A stretch of DNA of 64,000 nucleotides, from positions 1 to 64,000 of the forward strand of contig JAJDVG010000002.1 in the NCBI GenBank assembly GCA_022826245.1, given 5' to 3'. Both the position numbers and the translations under genes were made by a program. Below are positions 18,831 through 29,636 of the stretch, piece after piece. Position 1 is the first letter of the stretch. Each line of letters begins with the position of its first letter. Source of the stretch: Gammaproteobacteria bacterium (GTDB lineage Bacteria; Pseudomonadota; Gammaproteobacteria; Steroidobacterales; Rariloculaceae). A model generated the notes under the pieces. The model had not been told where the DNA came from, searched no databases, and saw only the letters and a list, made by a program, of their open reading frames with translations.

Positions 18831-20015
18831 CTAACCCATGACCGAATCCAGTTGAAAACGCTGAATCGGGCGCAGCGTTTCCCAGAGCTTGCAACTCGGG
18901 CAATGCCATATGAACCGCCGGGTACTGAATCCGCAGTTCGTACAGCGGTAGCGTGCGCTTGCCAGCCCCAGATTTCGGAGCGCGTTCGAAATCCGCTCCA
19001 GCGCCTGGCTCTTGTGTTCCGGGGTCGCCGAACGCAGGGAATCGACGTCGACGAGCCGCGCGAGGGTTTCGTCTCCGTATACGAACTCCTCGACGCATCG
19101 ACGCAAGGCCTCCGAGCCTGACAGGTCGCCGATGATCGATGCATACGCGATGTTGCCGACGGTGGAACGATCCCTGCCGACGAGCCGCTCGATGTACTGC
19201 TCGAATTCCCCGCTTGCATGTGTCTGCGCATAGCAGTCGAAGAGTTCCGGCAGAACCTCGGGCATGAAGCGGCTGTCCCTGTCGAGCACCTGTTCGTACA
19301 GGCCGAGGGCCTGTGCATGGTCGCCTTCTTCCTTGGCGATCGCCGCGCGAATCAGGGAGCCCCTGAGGGCGCCGGCCTCGCTGCGCACGGTGTGCTTGAG
19401 GTAATCGCGTGCCCGAGCGAGATCGCCGTCGTGCCGGGCCCGCTCGGCAAGCTCGCAATAGTAGTGCGCGACGTGGCTCGATTTCTCGCCGCGCTGCGCC
19501 TCGAGCCGACGCTGCGCATCGATCGCCTTCTCCCATTCCTGCTCACGCTCGTAGATGTAGACGAGCCGTTCGAGGGCGGTGCCTGCGACCGTATCGCTGT
19601 CCGTCAGATCCTTGAAGAGGCTTTCGGCGCGGTCGAAGAGGCCGGCGCCGAGGTAGTCCTCCCCCAGGGCATAAAGCGCCTGGTCGCGCTGTGCCTGGCT
19701 CAGGCTGGGGCGCGCAAGCAGGTTCTGGTGGACACGGATCGCCCGCTCCATCTCCCCTCGCTGCCTGAACAGATGACCGAGTGCAAAATGCGTTTCGAGG
19801 GTCTCGTCGTCGACCTTGGCCATCTGCAGGAAAAGTTCGAGCGCCTCGTCCGTGCGACGGTTCAGTACGAGATTGAGGCCCCTGATGTAGTCGGCGTTGA
19901 TGCGCGCCGGTAGCTCGGCGTCGCGGTCCCGGTCTCCGAACCATGCGAACGCCCAGCCGGTGGCCGCAAAGACGATCAGCAGGCCGGCCAGCAGAAATGT
20001 GGCTTCAGTCGGCAT
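18831..20015 (-). CDS. lapB: Lipopolysaccharide assembly protein LapB (YciM)
   Basis: Inner-membrane adaptor that controls LpxC proteolysis by FtsH and so LPS synthesis. The 394-residue protein has an N-terminal membrane segment (LLAGLLIVFAATGWAFAWF), a long array of tetratricopeptide repeats (for example THFALGHLFRQRGEMERAIRVHQ) and a C-terminal rubredoxin-like metal site with two Cys pairs (CTNCG and CPSCK). This is the exact architecture of LapB. Its start overlaps the end of lapA by 11 bases, consistent with the conserved lapA-lapB pair. Confidence 0.96.
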   Translation of the reverse strand: MPTEATFLLAGLLIVFAATGWAFAWFGDRDRDAELPARINADYIRGLNLVLNRRTDEALELFLQMAKVDDETLETHFALGHLFRQRGEMERAIRVHQNLLARPSLSQAQRDQALYALGEDYLGAGLFDRAESLFKDLTDSDTVAGTALERLVYIYEREQEWEKAIDAQRRLEAQRGEKSSHVAHYYCELAERARHDGDLARARDYLKHTVRSEAGALRGSLIRAAIAKEEGDHAQALGLYEQVLDRDSRFMPEVLPELFDCYAQTHASGEFEQYIERLVGRDRSTVGNIAYASIIGDLSGSEALRRCVEEFVYGDETLARLVDVDSLRSATPEHKSQALERISNALRNLGLASARYRCTNCGFSTRRFIWHCPSCKLWETLRPIQRFQLDSVMG

Positions 20016-20325
20016 CTTGGAGCGGCAGGCCCCTGAGGCTGCCGAGTTCGGCTTCGGCGAACCTGATCTCCCGGCGCAGCCGGCGCCTGTCAGCGATCAT
20101 CCGCAGCAGCGCTGCGCCGGCCGAAATCAGACCGAACAACCAGCCCAGGGCAAACGCGCCGGCAAGAGCCACCGATAGCGACACGCCGTCGATCCTAGCG
20201 ATGCCGAGGTCCAGCGAAACGGGGTCGGGATTGCTGTAGGCCAGCACGACCGCCACGAGCACAAGGAACAGGAGTACGAGGAAGTATATGGCTCGGCGCA
20301 GGGTGACCAATGTTTCACCAGTCAA
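20005..20325 (-). CDS. lapA: Lipopolysaccharide assembly protein A domain protein
   Basis: 106 residues with two hydrophobic segments (about 12-31 and 45-70), the SNPDPVSLDLG motif of the LapA domain between them, and a charged C-terminal coiled coil (ADRRRLRREIRFAEAELGSL). LapA partners LapB in LPS assembly. It lies between ihfB and lapB in the gammaproteobacterial order and overlaps lapB by 11 bases. Confidence 0.92.
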   Translation of the reverse strand: MTGETLVTLRRAIYFLVLLFLVLVAVVLAYSNPDPVSLDLGIARIDGVSLSVALAGAFALGWLFGLISAGAALLRMIADRRRLRREIRFAEAELGSLRGLPLQDAD

Positions 20326-20364
20326 CTCGGGCGGCTTGCACCCGATTGTAAAGGATTCCCGGCC

Positions 20365-20667
20365 CTAACTGCGCACGCGAACGTGTCGGGAGTTGTTGAC
20401 GCGTTCGCGCAGGTTCTTGCCGGGCTTGAAATGCGGCACGTGCTTGCCCGCGAGGGCCACCGAAGCGCCGGTCTTGGGGTTGCGGCCCATTCTGGGCGGG
20501 CGGTAATGCAATGAGAAGCTGCCGAAGCCGCGAATCTCGATTCGGTTTCCGTTGCCCAGTGACTCGCTCATCAACTCGAGAATGTGCTTTACGGCAAGCT
20601 CGACATCCTTGGCCGGCAAATGCTTCTGGTTTCTCGCAATCGATTCGATCAATTCGGACTTTGTCAT
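20365..20667 (-). CDS. ihfB: Integration host factor subunit beta
   Basis: 100-residue HU/IHF-family DNA-bending protein, the beta chain of the IHF heterodimer. Features are [14 protein letters not shown] at the start, the [30 protein letters not shown] segment with the conserved Pro at the beta-arm tip region, and [23 protein letters not shown]. It follows rpsA on the same strand, the usual order. A hairpin (CGGCCTGC/GCAGGCCG, 20711-20732) sits in the 75-base gap after rpsA and may reduce read-through. Confidence 0.97.
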   Translation of the reverse strand: MTKSELIESIARNQKHLPAKDVELAVKHILELMSESLGNGNRIEIRGFGSFSLHYRPPRMGRNPKTGASVALAGKHVPHFKPGKNLRERVNNSRHVRVRS

Positions 20668-20710
20668 CGCCTGGGCCTGCTCCCCGACAAACCTCCCGGG
20701 ACGCCTCGAC

Positions 20711-20732
20711 CGGCCTGCATCGCCGCAGGCCG
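20711..20732 (-). terminator. Hairpin between rpsA and ihfB
   Basis: Perfect 8-bp stem with a 6-base loop in the short gap after the rpsA stop codon. It lacks a T-run, so it is more likely an attenuator or RNA-processing/stability element than a full terminator. Confidence 0.4.
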
Positions 20733-20742
20733 CACTCCCGTC

Positions 20743-22452
20743 CTACGCGGCCGCATCGTCTCCCTTGGGTTTCCTGGTATCGTCGGTCATCTGCTGCTTG
20801 AGCAGGTCGCCGAGGGTGGTCGAAGTCGCCGTTCGGCTCTCTTCGGCCTTGTAGCTCTGGATGGCCTGGGCTTCGTCCTGAGCCTCCTTCGCCTTGATCG
20901 ACAGGGAGATCACGCGCGTCTTGCGGTCGATGCCCGTGAATCTCGCCTCGATCTCCTGCCCGGGCTTGAGCACCATGCGGGCGTCCTCGACTCTGTCGCG
21001 CGAAATCTCCGACGCGCGCAACTGGCCCATCACGCCGCCTTCGAGCTGGACGGATGCCGCCTTGGCGTCGACTTCCTCGACCACGCCCTTGACCGTGCTG
21101 CCCCTGGGATGCTGGGCCACGAAGGACGACATCGGATCGTGACCGAGTTGCTTCACGCCGAGCGAGATGCGTTCGCGTTCCGGATCGATGGCGAGCACCG
21201 TCGTCTCCAGTTCCTCGCCTTTCGAATAATTGCGCACGGCCTGTTCGCCCGGCACGTCCCAGGACAGGTCGGACAGATGCACGAGCCCGTCAATGTCGCC
21301 CGGCAGGCCAATGAAGATGCCGAAATCCGTGATCGACTTGATGGGACCTGAAATCCTGTCGCCCTTCTTGTGGTTCTGAGCGAACTCGGTCCACGGATTG
21401 GGCATGCATTGCTTGAGACCGAGCGATATCCGCCGGCGGTCTTCATCGATGTCGAGCACCATGATTTCGACTTCGTCGCCGATCTGGACAACCTTGTGCG
21501 GATTCACGTTCCGGTTGGTCCAGTCCATCTCCGATACATGGACGAGTCCTTCGACGCCCTCTTCGATTTCCACGAAGCAGCCGTAGTCGGCGATGTTCGT
21601 GACGTTGCCGAACAGACGCGTATTGCGCGGATAGCGCCGCGACAGGTCGACCCAGGGATCGGCTCCGAGCTGTTTGAGGCCGAGCGACACGCGGCTGCGC
21701 TCGCGGTCGAACTTCAGGACCTTGACTTCGAGCTGCTGGCCGACGCTGACGACTTCCGACGGGTGCTTGACGCGCTTCCAGGCCATGTCGGTGATGTGCA
21801 GCAGGCCGTCGATGCCACCGAGATCGACGAATGCGCCGTAGTCGGTCATGTTCTTCACGACGCCGTTCAGCACAGTGCCTTCCTGCAGGCTCTTCAACAG
21901 GGCTTCGCGTTCCGCGCTGTGCTCTTCCTCGACGACGGCGCGGCGCGACACGACGACGTTATTGCGCTTCTGGTCGAGCTTGATGACCTTGAACTCGAGC
22001 GTATTGCCTTCGAGCGCCGCCGGATCGTGAACCGGCCGGACGTCCACGAGCGAACCCGGCAGGAACGCGCGCACGAAGTCGATATCGACCGTAAAACCGC
22101 CGCGCACGCGGCCGCTGATCGTTCCGGTCACCACGTTGCCGGCCTGGAAGGATTCCTCCAGACGCATCCAGGTGCGGGCGCGCTTGGCCTTCTCGCGCGA
22201 CAATTGTGTTTCGCCGAAGCCGTCCTCGACCGAGTCCAGAGCGACTTCGACCTCGTCGCCCACGGCAACCTCGATCTCGCCTTTTTCGTTCAGAAACTGG
22301 TTGGCGGGAATGACCGCCTCGGATTTGAGATCCGCATTGACGATGACAACATCGGAATTAACGTCAATGACGGTGCCGGTCAGGATCGAACCGGGCTTGA
22401 TCTGCTGGTTGGCCAGGCTCTCTTCCAGCAGTTCCGCAAAAGATTCACTCAT
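20743..22452 (-). CDS. rpsA: 30S ribosomal protein S1
   Basis: 569 residues, slightly longer than E. coli S1 (557). It has six S1 RNA-binding repeats, each with the signature seen in [59 protein letters not shown] and [24 protein letters not shown]. The first two degenerate repeats bind the ribosome through S2 and the others bind mRNA. The C-terminus ends in a charged tail (GDDAAA). It lies between cmk and ihfB in the conserved order. Confidence 0.98.
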   Translation of the reverse strand: MSESFAELLEESLANQQIKPGSILTGTVIDVNSDVVIVNADLKSEAVIPANQFLNEKGEIEVAVGDEVEVALDSVEDGFGETQLSREKAKRARTWMRLEESFQAGNVVTGTISGRVRGGFTVDIDFVRAFLPGSLVDVRPVHDPAALEGNTLEFKVIKLDQKRNNVVVSRRAVVEEEHSAEREALLKSLQEGTVLNGVVKNMTDYGAFVDLGGIDGLLHITDMAWKRVKHPSEVVSVGQQLEVKVLKFDRERSRVSLGLKQLGADPWVDLSRRYPRNTRLFGNVTNIADYGCFVEIEEGVEGLVHVSEMDWTNRNVNPHKVVQIGDEVEIMVLDIDEDRRRISLGLKQCMPNPWTEFAQNHKKGDRISGPIKSITDFGIFIGLPGDIDGLVHLSDLSWDVPGEQAVRNYSKGEELETTVLAIDPERERISLGVKQLGHDPMSSFVAQHPRGSTVKGVVEEVDAKAASVQLEGGVMGQLRASEISRDRVEDARMVLKPGQEIEARFTGIDRKTRVISLSIKAKEAQDEAQAIQSYKAEESRTATSTTLGDLLKQQMTDDTRKPKGDDAAA

Positions 22453-22536
22453 TCAGTTGCACTCTATCGCTTGCGCCGTTGCATCCTGCCTCGGCGATCT
22501 ACTTCAACCTGCACGAGCATCCTGCCCATGCGCTCC

Positions 22537-23229
22537 TCATGCCCGGTTCGGTCCGATGCCGGCTGCCTCAAGCAACGGCAGGATACGGGCTATGACTTCC
22601 TCGGGGGAAAGCCGCGTCGAGTCTATTACTCGTGCGTCGTCCGCAGCGCGAAGCGGCGAAAACTTACGGTTCGCATCGCGCGCATCGCGCTGGCCAATGT
22701 CCTCGGAAAGGCTGCGAAGGCTAACATCAATCCCTTTTTGTTTCAACTGCTTATGACGCCTCACCGCCCTTTCTTCGGAACTTGCCGTCAGAAACAGCTT
22801 GAGGTGCGCAGCGGGGAAGACAACGGTTCCCATGTCCCTGCCGTCGGCGACGAGGCCAGGCGGTCTCGCGAAGGCTCGCTGGCGCTCGAGCAGTGCCTGA
22901 CGGACGCCGTGTTTGGCGGCTATCCGGGACGCAAACTCCCCGCAACGCTCCGAACGCAGTGCCTCGCTCACGTCTTCACCGTCGAGCGTCGCCCGCTCGA
23001 CACCGTCGGCGTATTCCAGAGTGGCGTTCATGCCAGCCGCAATTTGCGCAAGCGCCGAGTCATCGCTAGCGGGGATTCGTTCACGCTCTGCGGCCAGCGC
23101 GGCGAGGCGATAGAGCGCACCGCTGTCGAGCAGGCGCCAGCCCAGCAGATCAGCCAACGCCCGGCTTATCGTGCCCTTCCCGGAGCCGCTCGGACCGTCG
23201 ATCGTGACGATGTGCGCCGTGTCTCGCAT
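22537..23229 (-). CDS. cmk: Cytidylate kinase
   Basis: Phosphorylates CMP and dCMP with ATP. 230 residues. Visible are the P-loop GPSGSGKGT (about residues 12-20), the nucleotide-monophosphate site GWRLLDSGALYR, VADGRDMGTVVFPAAHLKLFLTAS and the lid-region Arg cluster ERAVRRHKQLKQKG, then RDARDANRKFSPL. It sits between aroA and rpsA as in most gammaproteobacteria. The gap to aroA is 13 bases, so it probably belongs to one transcript with it. Confidence 0.97.
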   Translation of the reverse strand: MRDTAHIVTIDGPSGSGKGTISRALADLLGWRLLDSGALYRLAALAAERERIPASDDSALAQIAAGMNATLEYADGVERATLDGEDVSEALRSERCGEFASRIAAKHGVRQALLERQRAFARPPGLVADGRDMGTVVFPAAHLKLFLTASSEERAVRRHKQLKQKGIDVSLRSLSEDIGQRDARDANRKFSPLRAADDARVIDSTRLSPEEVIARILPLLEAAGIGPNRA

Positions 23230-23242
23230 TCAGGACCACTCT

Positions 23243-24565
23243 TCACGCCGGACTCGCGATCGGAATACCCGCCCGCGCGGCTTCTGCCGTAAAGCCCGGG
23301 AAGGATGTCGCCACCTGCGCCGTATCGAGTATCTCGATCGCGTCTTCGGCAAGCAACGCGGCAACGGCGAGCGCCATCGCGACGCGGTGGTCGCCGTGGC
23401 TGGAAACGCGCCCCCCCGCAAGCCGGCCACCATGGATGACCAGCCCGTCGGACAGTTCCCGGACGGTGGCGCCAAGCGCATTGAGCGCCTCGGCCATGAC
23501 AGCCAGCCGGTCGCTTTCCTTGTAGCGCAATTCTTCGGCCCCGCGTACCACCGTTTGCCCCGACGCGCCGGCCGCCGCGATGAACAGTATCGGGAACTCG
23601 TCGATCGTGAGCGGCACGAGGGCCGGCGGTACCTCGATGCCGTGCAGCCGGCTCTGCCGGACGTGCAGATCGGCGACAGGTTCCGTACCGACCGTTCGCA
23701 GGTTCGCAAGCTCGATTTCACCGCCCATCTCGCGGAGTATCGTCAGAAGGCCCGTGCGCGTCGGGTTGACGCCGACATTGCGGATCGTCATGCCATCGTT
23801 TGCCGCGAGGCAAGCGGCCACGACGAAGAAAGCGGCAGACGAGAAATCGCCGGGTACCGAGAGTTCGAATGCGTGCGGTTCGGCGGGACCGTCGATGGAC
23901 ACGACGCCCGCGTCGTCCTGAGCCACGGGCACGCCCATGCCGAGCAGCATGCGTTCGGTATGATCGCGCGTCGGGGCCGGAGACCGTACTGTCGTTCTGC
24001 CGGCTGCGGAAAGTCCGGCCAGCAGCAGGGCCGACTTCACCTGCGCGCTCGCGACGGGCAATGTGTATTCGATGCCGTTGAGCCGGGCGCCGCCGCGGAT
24101 GACGAGCGGCGCGCGTCCGTCGGAGCTGTGGATCCGCGCGCCCATCGCAGCCAGCGGATCCGTGATCCGGGCCATGGGCCGCGAGCACAGCGACTCGTCG
24201 CCCGTAAGCTCCACGTCGAAGGGCTGCGTCGCGAGCAAACCCGCCAGAAGGCGCAAGGCCGTGCCGGAATTGCCGAGGTCGAGCGCGTGAGCCGGCGGTT
24301 GCAAACCGTCAAGGCCGCGGCCTTCGATTTCAAGGCCATCCTGACCGTTGTCGTCGATCGAAGCGCCGAGCGCCCTGCAGGCCTCGAGCGTCGCCAGACA
24401 GTCTTCGCCGTGCAGAAAACCCCGAATTCGCGAGGTGCCGCGGGCCACCGCGGCGAGCATCGCTGCGCGATGCGAGATCGACTTGTCGCCGGGAACGCTC
24501 AGCGCGCCTCCGACCGACTCGACCGGTTCGACGACGAATCGTTGCGGACCGTCACTCATGCTCAT
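23243..24565 (-). CDS. aroA: 3-phosphoshikimate 1-carboxyvinyltransferase (EPSP synthase)
   Basis: Sixth step of the shikimate pathway: shikimate-3-phosphate plus PEP to EPSP. 440 residues. Motifs are PGDKSISHRAAMLAA, LGNSGTALRLLAGLL (the region whose Gly/Ala state sets glyphosate class), SAQVKSALLLAGL, PGDFSSAAFFVVAACL, RYKESDRLAVMAEAL and HGDHRVAMALAVAAL. The PGDKSISHR and NSGTALRLL variants fit the class II (less glyphosate-sensitive) group better than the E. coli class I enzyme. It lies between pheA and cmk with short gaps. Confidence 0.97.
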   Translation of the reverse strand: MSMSDGPQRFVVEPVESVGGALSVPGDKSISHRAAMLAAVARGTSRIRGFLHGEDCLATLEACRALGASIDDNGQDGLEIEGRGLDGLQPPAHALDLGNSGTALRLLAGLLATQPFDVELTGDESLCSRPMARITDPLAAMGARIHSSDGRAPLVIRGGARLNGIEYTLPVASAQVKSALLLAGLSAAGRTTVRSPAPTRDHTERMLLGMGVPVAQDDAGVVSIDGPAEPHAFELSVPGDFSSAAFFVVAACLAANDGMTIRNVGVNPTRTGLLTILREMGGEIELANLRTVGTEPVADLHVRQSRLHGIEVPPALVPLTIDEFPILFIAAAGASGQTVVRGAEELRYKESDRLAVMAEALNALGATVRELSDGLVIHGGRLAGGRVSSHGDHRVAMALAVAALLAEDAIEILDTAQVATSFPGFTAEAARAGIPIASPA

Positions 24566-24577
24566 GACATCCAGGCC

Positions 24578-25693
24578 CTACAGAACGCGTTTCGGATACG
24601 CGCCGAGCACCCGGAACAGGTCGGCGTTGCGTTTGACTTCCTCGAGCGCCAGACTTGCGGGCTCTTCGTCCGCATGACCGTCGATATCCACGAAGAACAC
24701 GTAATCCCACTTGCGGCGGCGCGACGGCCGCGATTCGATGCGCGTCATGTTGATGCCGTGCCGGGCAAGCGGCTGGAGCAGGTGCATGAGGACCCCGGGT
24801 CCCGTCGTGCTCGTTGCCGAGATCAATAACGTCGTCTTGTCGCTTCCGCTCGGCGGAAAGAGCTTGCGGCCGATCACGAGAAACCGTGTCGTGTTGTCTT
24901 CGCGATCCTCGACGTTATCGAACAGGATGCCGAGTTCGTAGACTTCCGCCGCGGCCTCGCTGCCGAGCGCGGCCGTGCCCGCCTCGTCGCGCGCGCGGCG
25001 CGCCGCTTCGGCGTTGCTCGAGACAGGCACCTGCTCGACTTCCGGAAGGTACTGCGCCAGCCAGGCGCGGCATTGCGCGAGCGATTGGGCATGCGCGCAG
25101 ACGCGGTGAACCTGGGCGATTTCCTTCATCCGCCCCATCAGGTGCTGGTGAATCCTGAGTTCCACTTCACCGCAGATTTTCAGCGGCGAGGTCAGAAACC
25201 TGTCGAGCGTGTGGCTGACCGTACCCTCGCTCGAGTTCTCGACCGGAGCGATCCCGAAGTCTGCGCCGCCGCTCTCGACCTCGCGGAACACTTCGCTGAT
25301 CGTCGGCATCGACAGGGCGCGCACGGAATGCCCGAAGTGCTTGAGCACGGCCGCCTGGGTGAACGTGCCTTCGGGACCGAGATAGGCGACCCTGAGCGGT
25401 TCCTCCTGAGCAAGGCAGGCGGACATGAGTTCGCGAAACACGCGCACCATCTCCTCGTCGCTGAGCGGGCCGTCGTTGCGTTCGACGACCTTGCGCAATA
25501 TCTGCGCTTCGCGCTCGGGACGATAGAACTCGGCGGGCCCGGCAAGGCCCTTGATCTCGCCGATCTGGCGCGCGCAATGCGCGCGCTCGGCAATCCTCGC
25601 CTGGATTTCCGCATCCAGCCGATCGATACGGTCGCGCAGGTCATCGAGCGACTGTTCCCGCGCCGAATATGCCGATTCCGAACCTTTGCTCAT
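24578..25693 (-). CDS. pheA: Bifunctional chorismate mutase/prephenate dehydratase (P-protein)
   Basis: Converts chorismate to prephenate and then to phenylpyruvate for phenylalanine synthesis. 371 residues from ATG 25693: a chorismate-mutase helix bundle (about 14-95, LDDLRDRIDRLDAEIQARIAERA), a prephenate dehydratase domain (about 100-280, VAYLGPEGTFTQAAVLKHFG, FGIAPVENSSEGTVSHTLD, with the catalytic Thr region TTRFLVIGR) and a C-terminal ACT regulatory domain (GVLMHLLQPLARHGINMTRIESRPSR) that senses Phe. The frame is open for 34 more codons upstream, but these look unlike the family. Confidence 0.97.
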   Translation of the reverse strand: MSKGSESAYSAREQSLDDLRDRIDRLDAEIQARIAERAHCARQIGEIKGLAGPAEFYRPEREAQILRKVVERNDGPLSDEEMVRVFRELMSACLAQEEPLRVAYLGPEGTFTQAAVLKHFGHSVRALSMPTISEVFREVESGGADFGIAPVENSSEGTVSHTLDRFLTSPLKICGEVELRIHQHLMGRMKEIAQVHRVCAHAQSLAQCRAWLAQYLPEVEQVPVSSNAEAARRARDEAGTAALGSEAAAEVYELGILFDNVEDREDNTTRFLVIGRKLFPPSGSDKTTLLISATSTTGPGVLMHLLQPLARHGINMTRIESRPSRRRKWDYVFFVDIDGHADEEPASLALEEVKRNADLFRVLGAYPKRVL

Positions 25694-25724
25694 GGTTGTT
25701 ACGCCTGAATCACCGATACCGCGT

Positions 25725-26807
25725 TCATGCCCGGCGCGCTTCGAACTCGGCCATGAAGTCGACGAGCGCGTCGACGCCGGACTCCGGCATCGCATTGTAG
25801 ATGCTCGCCCTCATCCCGCCGGCCACGCGGTGCCCCTTGAGGTTCAGGAGGCGCGCCGCGGCGGCTTCGTCGAGAAACGCCTGGTCGAGTGTGGGATCGG
25901 CCAGCGTGAACGGCACGTTCATCCAGGATCGGCACGACTTGTCGACCGGGTTCGCATAGAAATCCGATCCGTCGATCGCGGCATAGAGTTTGCGGGCCTT
26001 GCGTTCGTTGTGTTCAGCCATGGCCGCGACGCCGCCCTGCTCGCGCAGCCAGTCGAGCACGAGCGCCATGACGTACCAGCAGTACGTCGGCGGCGTGTTC
26101 CACATCGAGCCCGAATCCGCCATGAGTCGATAGTTGACGACGCCGGGCGTCTCCTGCCGGGCGCGGCCGACCAGGTCGTCGCGAACGATCAGCAAAGTGA
26201 TGCCCGCGGCGCCGAGATTCTTCTGCGCGCCGGCATAAATCAGGCCGAAGCGGCTCACGTCGATCGGCCGCGACATCACGGTCGAGGACATGTCCGCGAC
26301 CAGCGGCGCATCGCTGACGTCCGGAATCGTGTGGAACTCGACGCCGTAAACCGTTTCGTTCGGCGTGTAGTGCAGATAGCAGGCATCGTCGCGGACCGAC
26401 CACGTCGCGGGATCCGGGATCGTCGTGAATCCGGTCGACTCGGTGTCGGCCGCGACGTTGACGTTCAGATAACGCGCGGCTTCGGAAACGGCCTTCCGCC
26501 CCCAGTTCCCGGTCACGACATAGTCGGCGGTCGACCAGGGCGGCCCGAGATTCAGCGGAATCGACGCGAACTGCAGCGTTGCGCCGCCGGCGAGGAAGAG
26601 CACCCGATAGTTCTCGGGCACGTCGAGCAACTCTCGCAGGTTTGCTTCCGCGCGCTCGGCGAGTGCCCTGAAGTCGGGACCGCGGTGGCTGACCTCCATG
26701 ACCGACATGCCGCTGCCCTGCCAGTCGAGCAGTTCGGTCTGCGCGCGCTCGAGTACGGGGGGCGGCAGCGCGGCCGGGCCCGCGCTGAAGTTGTACGCGC
26801 GATCCAT
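25725..26807 (-). CDS. serC: Phosphoserine aminotransferase
   Basis: PLP enzyme of serine and pyridoxine synthesis, transaminating 3-phosphohydroxypyruvate. 360 residues. Motifs are YNFSAGPAALPPPVLERAQ, MSVMEVSHRGPDF, FLAGGATLQFASIPLNL, DMSSTVMSRPIDVSRFGLIYAGAQKNLGAAGITLLIVR with the Schiff-base lysine in AQKN, and NTPPTYCWYV. It is preceded closely by gyrA and followed by pheA, the standard gyrA-serC-pheA order. Confidence 0.98.
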   Translation of the reverse strand: MDRAYNFSAGPAALPPPVLERAQTELLDWQGSGMSVMEVSHRGPDFRALAERAEANLRELLDVPENYRVLFLAGGATLQFASIPLNLGPPWSTADYVVTGNWGRKAVSEAARYLNVNVAADTESTGFTTIPDPATWSVRDDACYLHYTPNETVYGVEFHTIPDVSDAPLVADMSSTVMSRPIDVSRFGLIYAGAQKNLGAAGITLLIVRDDLVGRARQETPGVVNYRLMADSGSMWNTPPTYCWYVMALVLDWLREQGGVAAMAEHNERKARKLYAAIDGSDFYANPVDKSCRSWMNVPFTLADPTLDQAFLDEAAAARLLNLKGHRVAGGMRASIYNAMPESGVDALVDFMAEFEARRA

Positions 26808-26813
26808 GACCGC

Positions 26814-29378
26814 TCAGTCCTCTTCCGCCTCGTCGTCCTGAAGGGCTTCGACCCGATCGATACCGACCAGGCGGTCCTCCTCGTCAAGGCGGATCAGCTT
26901 GACGCCCTGGGTATTGCGTCCGACCACGGAGATGTCGGCCACGGGCGTTCTGACCAGTGTGCCGGCCAGGGTGATCAACATCACCTCGTCGTCCGCCGCC
27001 ACCTGCATCGCGCCGACCATCGCTCCGTTGCGTTCGGACGTGCGAATCGCGATGACGCCCTGCCCGCCGCGCCCCCGAATGGGAAACTCGTCCAGCGAAG
27101 TCAGCTTGCCGTAACCGTTTTCGGTCGCGGTCAGAATCAGGCCGTCGGCGACGATATTGAGCGCGATCACCTCGTCGCCGGGACCGCTCAGGCGCAGGCC
27201 GCGCACACCGGAGGCTTTACGCCCCATGGATCGCACGTCGCCTTCGGAGAAACGAATCGCCTTGCCCGAGCGCGAAAACAGCATGATGTCCTGCCTGCCG
27301 TCGGTGATGCCCGCGCCGATCAGCCGATCATCGCCGCGCAGGTCCACAGCGATGATCCCGTTGCTTCTCGGCCGCGAGTACTTCGCAAGCGCCGTCTTCT
27401 TGACACGGCCATTGCGTGTCGCGAAGAACACGTACCGGTCGTCCTCGTAGTCGCTGATCGGCAATACCGTGCTGATCCGCTCGCCCTGCTCGAGCGGCAG
27501 CAGGTTCACGATCGGCCGTCCGCGGGACGTGTATCCGGCCTGCGGCAACTGGTAGACCTTGAGCCAATAGACCTTGCCGCGCGTTGAGAAGCACAGCAGC
27601 GTGTCGTGCGAGTTGGCGACGAAAAGCTGGTCTATGAAGTCCTCGTCCTTCATGCGCGTCGCCGCGCGGCCGCGGCCGCCGCGCCGCTGCGCCTGGTAGT
27701 GGGCGGCAGGTTGCGCCTTGGCGTATCCGGCATGCGAAAGCGTCACGAGCAGGGATTCGTCGGGAATCAGATCTTCGATCGTCAGGTCGTAGTAATCCTC
27801 GACAATCTCCGTGCGGCGGGGATCCGCGTAGCGGTCCCGAACCTCGCACAGTTCGGTACGTATGACGTCCTGAAGCTTGTCCGGGTCCGAGAGTATGTCG
27901 TGATATTCGGAGATTCTGTCCAGCAGGACGTTGTATTCGCTGGATATCTTGTCCTGCTCGAGACCCGTCAACCGATGCAGGCGCAAGTCGAGTATCGCCT
28001 GTACCTGCGTAGGCGAGAGCCGATAAATCGCATTGCCCGGTTCGCCATCCAGCCCGAGACCGTCCGGCAGTCCCTCGGGCCGCGTTGCTTCGGCGCCGGC
28101 GCGTTCCAGCAATGGAATGACGGCCCCCGGCCGCCAATTGCCCTCGCACAGCCCGACCTTCGCCTCGGCCGGCGACGGCGAGCGCCGGATCAGCTCGATC
28201 ACTGCGTCGATGTTCGCGAGCGCCACCATGAGCCCTTCGAGCACGTGCGCGCGATTGCGCGCCTTGCGCAACTCGAACAGCGTGCGCCGCGTGACGACTT
28301 CGCGGCGGTGCCGGAGGTAGACGTCGAGCAGTTCCCGGAGCGGCAGCAGGCGCGGTTGGCCGTCCACCAGACCGACCATGTTGATGCCGAAGACGCTCTG
28401 CAGAGGCGTCTGCTTGTAGAGATTGTTGAGCACGACCTCCGAGAGTTCACCGCGCTTGAGCTCGATGACGACGCGCATGCCGTCCTTGTCCGATTCGTCG
28501 CGCAGTTCCGTGATGCCCTCGAGCCGTTTCTCGCGCACGAGTTCGGCGATCTTCTCTATCAGGCGCGCCTTGTTGACCTGGTACGGCAGTTCGGTGATGA
28601 CGATGGCTTCGCGGCCGCGCGAATCGATTTCCTCGATATGGGTCTTGGCGCGCACGTAGATCCGCCCACGGCCCGTGCTGTAGGCGCTCAGGATGCCCTG
28701 CACGCCGTGAATCTGCCCGGCGGTCGGGAAATCGGGGCCCGGCATGACCGCGATGAGCTCGGACAGCGTCACCTCGGGGTTGTCGAGGATCGCGAGACAG
28801 GCGTCGACGACCTCGCCGAGATTGTGCGGCGGGATGTTCGTCGCCATGCCGACGGCGATACCCGACGAACCGTTTACGAGCAGATTGGGAACCCGTGTGG
28901 GCAGCACGGTAGGTTCGTGCTCCGACTCGTCGTAGTTTGCGGCGAAATCGACGGTTTCCTTGTCGATGTCGGCCAGCAGTTCCTGAGAGATGCGGGCCAG
29001 GCGCACTTCCGTGTAACGCATGGCGGCCGGCGCGTCGCCGTCGATCGACCCGAAGTTGCCCTGGCCGTCGATGAGCAGGTATCGCATCGAGAAGTCCTGG
29101 GCGAGGCGTACGATCGTGTCGTAGACGGCCGACTCCCCGTGCGGGTGATACTTGCCGATGACGTCGCCGACCACGCGGGCCGACTTCTTGTACGGACGGT
29201 TGTAATCGTTACCGAGCTCGCGCATTGCGAAAAGGACCCGGCGGTGCACGGGCTTCAGCCCGTCGCGGACATCGGGCAGCGCGCGGCCGACGATCACGCT
29301 CATCGCGTAATCGAGATAGGATTGCCGCATCTCGTCTTCGAGACTGACCGGGAATATCTCTTTGGCCGCGCCTGCCAT
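26814..29378 (-). CDS. gyrA: DNA gyrase subunit A
   Basis: ATP-dependent supercoiling topoisomerase, cutting/rejoining subunit. 854 residues from ATG 29378, just after a GGAAAAA ribosome site; an in-frame start at 29414 would add 12 residues. Numbering matches E. coli: the catalytic Tyr is Tyr122 ([10 protein letters not shown]), and the quinolone-determining region reads [10 protein letters not shown] with Ser83 and Asp87 both present, so no classical quinolone-resistance change is seen (Glu82 replaces Asp82). The C-terminal propeller carries a GyrA box (QRRGGRG). A TAGAAT box (29544-29549, minus) may belong to its promoter. Confidence 0.98.
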   Translation of the reverse strand: MAGAAKEIFPVSLEDEMRQSYLDYAMSVIVGRALPDVRDGLKPVHRRVLFAMRELGNDYNRPYKKSARVVGDVIGKYHPHGESAVYDTIVRLAQDFSMRYLLIDGQGNFGSIDGDAPAAMRYTEVRLARISQELLADIDKETVDFAANYDESEHEPTVLPTRVPNLLVNGSSGIAVGMATNIPPHNLGEVVDACLAILDNPEVTLSELIAVMPGPDFPTAGQIHGVQGILSAYSTGRGRIYVRAKTHIEEIDSRGREAIVITELPYQVNKARLIEKIAELVREKRLEGITELRDESDKDGMRVVIELKRGELSEVVLNNLYKQTPLQSVFGINMVGLVDGQPRLLPLRELLDVYLRHRREVVTRRTLFELRKARNRAHVLEGLMVALANIDAVIELIRRSPSPAEAKVGLCEGNWRPGAVIPLLERAGAEATRPEGLPDGLGLDGEPGNAIYRLSPTQVQAILDLRLHRLTGLEQDKISSEYNVLLDRISEYHDILSDPDKLQDVIRTELCEVRDRYADPRRTEIVEDYYDLTIEDLIPDESLLVTLSHAGYAKAQPAAHYQAQRRGGRGRAATRMKDEDFIDQLFVANSHDTLLCFSTRGKVYWLKVYQLPQAGYTSRGRPIVNLLPLEQGERISTVLPISDYEDDRYVFFATRNGRVKKTALAKYSRPRSNGIIAVDLRGDDRLIGAGITDGRQDIMLFSRSGKAIRFSEGDVRSMGRKASGVRGLRLSGPGDEVIALNIVADGLILTATENGYGKLTSLDEFPIRGRGGQGVIAIRTSERNGAMVGAMQVAADDEVMLITLAGTLVRTPVADISVVGRNTQGVKLIRLDEEDRLVGIDRVEALQDDEAEED

Positions 29379-29636
29379 TCGCTTTTTCCAAATAAACGCG
29401 CCAGCGCCCAGCACGTCTGGAACGCCTGCGACTATCGGTGCAAGTGATGAGAATCAGTCCCGTCGGACGATGACGGTGGCCGTGTTCGACGGCCCAGGCT
29501 CTCTGTGGAATTACCGGTTCACGGTGCCCTGAATTGGGCCTAAATTCTATCACAGACACGACCGCTCCGTAGCGTGCCGTCAAGACCTTGGCGCTATACT
29601 TGCGCTCCTTTGAACGCGGGACGCCGCAAGCAGCGA

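Noticed and set aside
21370..23292. A 640-codon open frame opposite rpsA and cmk
   Set aside because: Antisense shadow spanning two real genes and their gap.
28974..29140. Quinolone-resistance mutation in gyrA
   Set aside because: Ser83 and Asp87 equivalents are both present; Glu82 in place of Asp82 is not a classical resistance change.
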